Assembly: GCA_016786845.1 (NCBI GenBank)
Contig: JAEUVB010000013.1
Span: 160,217 to 224,216 of the forward strand
From: Chitinophagaceae bacterium
GTDB lineage: Bacteria > Bacteroidota > Bacteroidia > Chitinophagales > Chitinophagaceae
DNA: 64,000 bases
Direction: 5' to 3'
This document shows positions 59,130 through 64,000 of this stretch, piece by piece (within the stretch, counting starts at the first letter, position 1; each line of letters starts with the position of its first letter). The notes below the pieces were generated by a model. It did not search any database, was not told the DNA's origin, and saw nothing but the letters and a program-made list of their open reading frames with translations. The translations under genes were made by a program, and so were the position numbers.

Positions 59130-62072
59130 CTATCTGACCAAAGTCACATTCCCCTGCTTGTAAAACCTTTTACCGGTATTACTTACAGCATCAATCACGT
59201 ATACATAGGAACCCATCGGTTGGGGTTTGCCATTGTATTGGCCATTCCAGCCTTTAGTGATATCGGTGGTGCTGAAGACCTGTTGGCCCCAGCGATTGAA
59301 GACACGGAAGCTGTTCAGCGTGGCAACACCTCTTAAAATGATACGCAATTCGTCGTTGAGGCTGGTGCCTGATCCCGGACTGAAGGCATTCGGAAGTTCC
59401 ACCAGAGATTCAGGACTCACAATCACATCGACGGAATCTACGGCACTACATCCGGCTTCGGTTTGTGCGGTCACAAAGTAGCGTGTACTCACAGATGGTG
59501 TGGCAATCGGGTTTTTGATATCAGTTGCATTCAGGCCATTTGGCGGGAACCAGCTAAAGAAGCTGCAATTGCCATGGGCATAGAGCTGAGCACTTTCACC
59601 CGGATAAATGGTTTGATTGTCGCCGGCATCCAACACCGCACCCGGATTCACCACCACGACAGCCTTGGCTGTATCCTTACAACCTTTGGCATCATAGCCA
59701 TACACATAGAAAGTTGTAGTACTAATCGGATTCACGGTGATATTGGAAGCGGTACTGTCTGAGGTATACATGGCAGGATTCCAGAGATAACTCACCCCAC
59801 CCGATACCGTCAAGGTCGCAGTTTGGTTTGGACACAGATTACGGTCGCCATCGACCACCAGAAAGTCTACAGGTACCACGCTCACAATCATATTGTCGAT
59901 GCCCTGACAACCGTTCGGTGAGGTTGCCGTCAGGGTAAATACCGTTGTCGCTACACCATCAAAAATTGGATCGAGTATGGTATTATTGTTCAAATCTGAT
60001 GATGGCAGCCATTCGTAGGTATAATTTCCGACAGGTGCCACAGTTGCGTGTAAGTGTATGGTATCGCCCAAGCAAATTTCTTCGTCTGCACCGGCATCAA
60101 CAACCGGGATAGGATCTACCGTGATGGTAATATCCTGAGTAGAATCCGGACAACCGGCATAACTGGCGGTAATGCTATAGGTATAAACACCGGGAGGCGC
60201 AGGGGTGATGACCGGACCTAATACGCCTGTATTGCTGACACCCGCTGATGGCGTCCACAGATAAGTATATTTTGGATTGCCGCCGATCGGATTGATCTGA
60301 ACCGAGGCTCCGTCGCAGATGGCTGTATCGCTATTGGCAATATCGTAGCCTAAAAGCACATCCACTTGAACCACGGCTTGTGATGCACAAGCCAATACAC
60401 CCTGAGGAGAAACGGTGACCGTATAATTGGTCGGGGCAGTAGGATTCACCATCATCGGGTTGGCGATGGTCGAATTATTGAGGAAGGTAGCCGGTGACCA
60501 AGTGTAATTATAGGCTTGTCCGGCAGGAGATGCACTCACATTGAGTTGCAGACTTGCATTCACACAGGTGGTTGTATCCGGTGTAATCGTCAATTGAGGT
60601 CCTGTGGCCACCACAATGGTGACTGTATCGATGGATTTATTGCATATCGAGGTTAGATCACTCGTGACCACATAGGATGTCGTCGTCGTGGGCGAGACCC
60701 AAGGATTGTTACAATAAGTACAAGACATCGAAGTCGTATCATCCCCGCCCGGCAACACTGTCCAATGGAATGAAGATCCGCCCAAGGCCAGCAATTGCGT
60801 AGAATCACCCAAACATATGGAAGTATCTACGAACGCCTGGGTAATCGGGTTGATATTGATCGGGATAGAGAAGGTATTGGTAATGAGGAATCCCGGAGGG
60901 GCGCAACTCGAATCTTTTACCGTAATTGTTAATACGTGTAATCCAGTATCAAGTACCGTAGTGGCCCAGGTAAGGCAGGCATTGACCGAATCAGTGAGGG
61001 TATTGGAATAGGTGATGATGGCTCCAGGGGTAGATACTACGCCATTGTCGGAGGTCACCAATATCGCAGTTGGACTTGTAGAGGTGATATTAAAACAGAA
61101 ATTCAGACTGTCTCCTGCACAGCCCTGCACAATACCATTGATCAAATCGCCACCAATAATCGTAAGGGTATCGATGCCCATGGTCGGTGAAGGGGTATTA
61201 CAATTATCGACCACAATTTGAATATCGCGCATGATATAACCGATATACTGACCATTCCGGTATTCACTTACTTTAATCGTGAATACCCATTTGCCCGTAG
61301 CCGATGGTGTGAAGGAAATAGCACCGGTGGCGGAGTTGAGTGTAAACGAGTTATTGGTTGGGAATGGATCAAGACTGGTATAGCCGGCTGCAAAAATTGC
61401 ATTGGGTGGAGTAGCACTACATCCTGCACTATGATGTCTAGGATCTATGGACTCGTACACCAACGAATCTCCATTCGGATCGATAGCCCCATAATTACTG
61501 TTGGCCAGCTGATTGATGCAATAATAAGCAATCGGCGGATTAGAGAAGTAGGGCGAACTATTCGCTTGGGTGACTGTATTATCGAAGGTTGCCTCAACAT
61601 AGATATTTTGGGAATTACTCGTCACCAAATTATTGATACCGTTATTTCGACAGCATAGCTCCACCCAAAAACGCCAGAAATTACAAGTCGAATTGAGGGT
61701 GACCTGACCGGTATACCACCATTCGCGATAACCGGGTACTACACCCCCACTACAAGTGGTAGGATAACCCGGACAACCAGTGGTGACCACACTACCGTTG
61801 GCCTGGCCATTTGGTAGATTACCGATGACTTTGGAAAGCGTCACGGAACTGTAAGGAGCCCCGCAACTATTCGTATAACACATGGTAAAAGTAGCCGGTT
61901 CGGCACTACCACTGCAATCGCGATAAAATTTGAAGGTAAACAAATAGGTATTGGTTGTACCCGGAACGAGTTCATAAATCAATTCACCACCTGCAGCATG
62001 AGAAGCAGACGCTTGTTGATGAAATATATTGGCGGCCAAAAAAAGGACCAAAAAGTAGCAGAATTTATTCAT
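59130..62072 (-). CDS. Surface protein with type B T9SS sorting domain, paralogue 2
   Basis: The 980-residue product starts with ATG. The signal peptide ends near ASASH. Domain order is the same as paralogue 1: N-terminal HAAGGELIYELVPGTTNTY module, linker, Ig/PKD-like modules and the CTD (LPNAFSPGSGTSLNDEL ... GNVTLVR). From about residue 465 to the end the two proteins differ at only a handful of positions, mostly in one short module around VAPVGNYTYEWLPSSD, whereas the first halves share roughly 60 percent by eye. The DNA is likewise near-identical over two tracts. This fits tandem duplication followed by repeated gene conversion. The ligand is unknown. Confidence 0.92.
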   Translation of the reverse strand: MNKFCYFLVLFLAANIFHQQASASHAAGGELIYELVPGTTNTYLFTFKFYRDCSGSAEPATFTMCYTNSCGAPYSSVTLSKVIGNLPNGQANGSVVTTGCPGYPTTCSGGVVPGYREWWYTGQVTLNSTCNFWRFWVELCCRNNGINNLVTSNSQNIYVEATFDNTVTQANSSPYFSNPPIAYYCINQLANSNYGAIDPNGDSLVYESIDPRHHSAGCSATPPNAIFAAGYTSLDPFPTNNSFTLNSATGAISFTPSATGKWVFTIKVSEYRNGQYIGYIMRDIQIVVDNCNTPSPTMGIDTLTIIGGDLINGIVQGCAGDSLNFCFNITSTSPTAILVTSDNGVVSTPGAIITYSNTLTDSVNACLTWATTVLDTGLHVLTITVKDSSCAPPGFLITNTFSIPININPITQAFVDTSICLGDSTQLLALGGSSFHWTVLPGGDDTTSMSCTYCNNPWVSPTTTTSYVVTSDLTSICNKSIDTVTIVVATGPQLTITPDTTTCVNASLQLNVSASPAGQAYNYTWSPATFLNNSTIANPMMVNPTAPTNYTVTVSPQGVLACASQAVVQVDVLLGYDIANSDTAICDGASVQINPIGGNPKYTYLWTPSAGVSNTGVLGPVITPAPPGVYTYSITASYAGCPDSTQDITITVDPIPVVDAGADEEICLGDTIHLHATVAPVGNYTYEWLPSSDLNNNTILDPIFDGVATTVFTLTATSPNGCQGIDNMIVSVVPVDFLVVDGDRNLCPNQTATLTVSGGVSYLWNPAMYTSDSTASNITVNPISTTTFYVYGYDAKGCKDTAKAVVVVNPGAVLDAGDNQTIYPGESAQLYAHGNCSFFSWFPPNGLNATDIKNPIATPSVSTRYFVTAQTEAGCSAVDSVDVIVSPESLVELPNAFSPGSGTSLNDELRIILRGVATLNSFRVFNRWGQQVFSTTDITKGWNGQYNGKPQPMGSYVYVIDAVSNTGKRFYKQGNVTLVR

Positions 62073-62126
62073 GGTGATGAAACTTTGATATGAAATCGTT
62101 TACAATATAAGAATTTATTTGACATC

Positions 62127-63140
62127 TCAATACTTAAAAAATACCTCTGTAGCACCAAATCCGTAGCGGATGTCGTATGCATTGACGTAATTTTTCACAT
62201 GATTGGTTTGGTTGAGATGCTTATGAATTTCATTTTTAAGTACTCCTTTGCCCACACCATGAATCAAAACCAAGGCATATTGATGGGTGGCAATGGCCAA
62301 ATCAAGGGCTTTTTTAAAAGCTGCCATCTGAATTTCAAGGATTTCCGAATTACCCAAATGTTGATAATTCTTCGTGAGCTTTTCGATATGCAAATCCACC
62401 TCATACTTCGTCTCCTTGCGGGCTTTCTCAAAATCGAAGAAATGCTCCGAAGCTTCGGACTTAGATGGGGATGTCGCAAAATAGGTCTTAACCACTTCAA
62501 TCGCTTTTTTCTCTTCAATGGTTTCACGAAGGAGAAAGGAAAATAAAGGTTGATTGGCATATCGGGTCTCGGCCAGCCGATCGAACAGCTTCTTCGGTTT
62601 GAGGGCCAAACGATCCTCGGCTTCGAAACGGATATCATCGGCCAGCACCAATTTATAGACAAATGCGGGAGAATTTGCGGCATCTTCGAAGCTCAAATCG
62701 TGCAAATAAAACTCCGAATGCGGGTAAAGCAGACTGCTGATGGCGAAAACAGAATCCGACTTGATACGGCAGTCATAGTCCATTTCGATTTTGTCGGGAG
62801 TTTCATTGTAGAGAAAAATCTTAAATTTCGTCACCTTATCCTCCATAAAATCGGGTGTATACTCGGGCATAAACACAAGGTGTATACCATCAGGCAGGGT
62901 TTGCTGACGCTTGAAATTCTTTTCCTTATGGATTTGATCGCCGTATTTCGGCCGTCCCTGATCATCGGTTTTCTTATTCAGAAACCAACGCAGGTAGGGA
63001 TGTTCCAAATCTTCCAAGTTGACATGATAAGCCACTCCACCGGCGCGTACTTTGGCCGTCACGGCGTCAATCATTTCAAGGATTACCCCTTCTTCGTCAT
63101 TGCTTTTGATATAGACCGGATCGCCCGGAGAAAATTTCAT
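62127..63140 (-). CDS. DUF2027 and Smr-domain protein
   Basis: The 337-residue protein starts at the ATG at 63140 (MKFSPGDPVYIKSND). An N-terminal SH3-like barrel with EEGVILEMIDAVTAKVRAGG and DLEHPYLRWFLNKK is followed by the DUF2027 region. At the C-terminus is a Smr domain, with VDLHIEKLTKNY and LVLIHGVGKGVLKNEI (HGxGxG). Smr domains nick or bind nucleic acid; stand-alone forms recently linked to stalled ribosome rescue cut mRNA, but no activity is established for the DUF2027 combination. It diverges from a methyltransferase gene across 35 bases holding two opposed promoter boxes. Confidence 0.92.
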   Translation of the reverse strand: MKFSPGDPVYIKSNDEEGVILEMIDAVTAKVRAGGVAYHVNLEDLEHPYLRWFLNKKTDDQGRPKYGDQIHKEKNFKRQQTLPDGIHLVFMPEYTPDFMEDKVTKFKIFLYNETPDKIEMDYDCRIKSDSVFAISSLLYPHSEFYLHDLSFEDAANSPAFVYKLVLADDIRFEAEDRLALKPKKLFDRLAETRYANQPLFSFLLRETIEEKKAIEVVKTYFATSPSKSEASEHFFDFEKARKETKYEVDLHIEKLTKNYQHLGNSEILEIQMAAFKKALDLAIATHQYALVLIHGVGKGVLKNEIHKHLNQTNHVKNYVNAYDIRYGFGATEVFFKY

Positions 63141-63151
63141 GCTAAATTGAT

Positions 63152-63169
63152 TAGGTTTGCGCAAAAGTA
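63152..63169. promoter_or_regulatory. Back-to-back divergent -7 boxes on a palindrome
   Basis: Plus-strand TAGGTTTG (63152-63159) and minus-strand TACTTTTG (63162-63169) both match TAnnTTTG. They meet at the perfect palindrome TTTGCGCAAA. They serve the methyltransferase (ATG 63176) and the DUF2027-Smr gene (ATG 63140) respectively. Confidence 0.6.
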
Positions 63170-63175
63170 CATCCT

Positions 63176-63823
63176 ATGGCCGGAAATTGGCGTTGGAAAT
63201 CGGCCCAGTTTGCCGAACGGAAATGGTGGCAGCGTTACCTGAAAGGAAAAGACGTGAAGGAATACCTGCAATGGAAGCAGGGTTATTGGCAAAATCTGCT
63301 CAATATTTGCGCCCATTATTTTCCGATAAAAGACAGCGACCACATACTCGATGCAGGTTGCGGACCTGCGGGTATGTTTATCTGCTTCAACCGCCCCGGA
63401 ACCACCGCTTTTGATCCCCTGATGGACAACTACGAAAAGGACCTGCCCCACTTCAAACGGGCCATGTATCCGGAGGTAAACTTTGTCAACGCCGGCCTGG
63501 AAGACTTTCAAAGCCCGGAATTATTTGATGTGGTTTTTTGCATGAATGCCATCAATCATGTGGCAGATATAGAACGCAGTTTCGATCAATTGGTCAAATT
63601 GGCCAAACCGGGGGCCCATATCGTGGTGACCATCGATGCCCATAATCATACTTTTTTCAAAACCTTGTTCCGACTCCTCCCCGGCGATATCCTTCACCCC
63701 CATCAGTACGATCTCAATGAGTATCAGCGCATGCTCAACGAACGGGGCTGTACCCTTGTCGGAACCGATTTACTCAAACATGAATTTTTCTTCGATCATT
63801 ATGTTTTGGTGGTTAGGAAATGA
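63176..63823 (+). CDS. Class I SAM-dependent methyltransferase
   Basis: The 215-residue protein has the SAM motif ILDAGCGPAGMFICF (motif I), an acidic strand end at AFDPLMDNY, FDVVFCMNAINHVADI (motif IV/post-I), and LAKPGAHIVVTIDAH (motif VI). A histidine-rich helix NHTFFKTLFRLLPGDILHPHQYDL follows, as in the UbiE/COQ5-like small-molecule methyltransferase group. The substrate is unknown. The N-terminus is rich in Trp and basic residues (NWRWKSAQFAERKWWQRYLKG), which might contact a membrane or nucleic acid. Confidence 0.9.
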   Translation: MAGNWRWKSAQFAERKWWQRYLKGKDVKEYLQWKQGYWQNLLNICAHYFPIKDSDHILDAGCGPAGMFICFNRPGTTAFDPLMDNYEKDLPHFKRAMYPEVNFVNAGLEDFQSPELFDVVFCMNAINHVADIERSFDQLVKLAKPGAHIVVTIDAHNHTFFKTLFRLLPGDILHPHQYDLNEYQRMLNERGCTLVGTDLLKHEFFFDHYVLVVRK

Positions 63824-63886
63824 ATGCTTAATATTTAATTGTAAATGTTGGGTGGTGTGATCTGTCATCTCCTAAAAAAACTTGTC

Positions 63887-63908
63887 ACTTTTTGGACAAA
63901 CAAAAAGT
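63887..63908. promoter_or_regulatory. Hairpin before the last partial gene
   Basis: ACTTTTTG (63887-63894) and CAAAAAGT (63901-63908) form an 8-base stem with a 6-base loop. It lies between the methyltransferase stop and the ATG at 63912 and could be a terminator or a site affecting translation of the next gene. Confidence 0.4.
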
Positions 63909-63911
63909 AAA

Positions 63912-64000
63912 ATGGAGCAAAAAAAGTACACTCTCCAAGTGAGTGATTCGTTTGAGAAAACGGACGAGAAGCATGGCTATGAAATAGCCTTTCGTCGATG
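63912..64000 (+). CDS. Start of a hypothetical gene (3' truncated)
   Basis: From the ATG at 63912 the frame stays open to the window edge, giving 29 codons that begin MEQKKYTLQVSDSFEK and end in basic residues after GYEIAF. No family can be assigned from so little. A stem-loop ends 3 bases before the ATG. Confidence 0.35.
   Translation, partial: MEQKKYTLQVSDSFEKTDEKHGYEIAFRR

Noticed and set aside
55899..61658. Paired plus-strand reading frames present in both surface-protein paralogues
   Set aside because: They exist in both copies only because the DNA is duplicated. They are antisense to clear coding sequence with signal peptides and CTDs.

Overview
The window comes from a Bacteroidota genome, most likely from the Chitinophagales/Saprospirales side of the phylum. 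This rests on four very large or large secreted proteins that end in the gliding-motility-associated (type B, type IX secretion) C-terminal domain, a LytTR response regulator, a Lnb/DUF4105 protein, DUF5777, DUF2027-Smr and VTC-DUF4956-DUF2490 genes, many lipoproteins, and promoters of the TTG-N20-TAnnTTTG type. Base composition is moderately AT-rich and no rRNA, tRNA, CRISPR array, insertion sequence or prophage was seen.

Layout. 1-6.2 kb (+): end of a LytTR regulator, a cytochrome c / OB-fold / DUF5777 trio, then a lipoprotein, a VTC-type polyphosphate polymerase, a DUF4956 membrane protein, a DUF2490 outer-membrane protein and an RfaE-type heptose kinase. 6.2-9.4 kb: two small secreted or anchored proteins, carA (-), a structured intergenic repeat, purC (+). 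9.4-21.1 kb (-): one 11.6-kb gene for a 3,879-residue surface protein with about 42 SprB-type repeats arranged in 4-unit and then 5-unit higher-order blocks. 21.3-28.9 kb (+): guaB, a Lnb-like lipoprotein N-acyltransferase candidate, an alpha/beta hydrolase, a PKD surface protein, a short-chain dehydrogenase and a persulfide-dioxygenase/rhodanese protein, tightly packed. 28.9-38.7 kb: two NTF2-like paralogues, the E2 (-) and fused E1 (-) components of a 2-oxoacid dehydrogenase complex, separated by a double-SWIM SNF2 helicase and two MarR-like regulators (+). 38.7-45.7 kb: rhomboid, thioredoxin-like protein, aroC (-); hutI and an ATP-cone/nuclease fusion (+); an ECF sigma / putative anti-sigma / DUF2723-like periplasmic protein operon (-). 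45.8-54 kb: DbpA-like helicase, heptosyltransferase-type GT9, a LysM protein, an RsmF-like methylase, aroK, DUF423, diadenylate cyclase cdaA, an ABC ATPase, and a second copy of the intergenic repeat. 54-64 kb: two lipoproteins, a 2TM protein, two near-identical tandem ~980-residue surface proteins flanked by heptanucleotide arrays, DUF2027-Smr, a methyltransferase and the start of one more gene.

Much of the window is housekeeping (nucleotide, aromatic amino acid, heptose and acetyl-CoA metabolism). The accessory interest lies in the surface proteins and how their repeats evolve, the two copies of a direct-repeat/hairpin/direct-repeat intergenic element, the ATP-cone nuclease, the polyphosphate cassette, the sigma-factor operon, and promoter arrangements that would give very short leaders or back-to-back divergent initiation.
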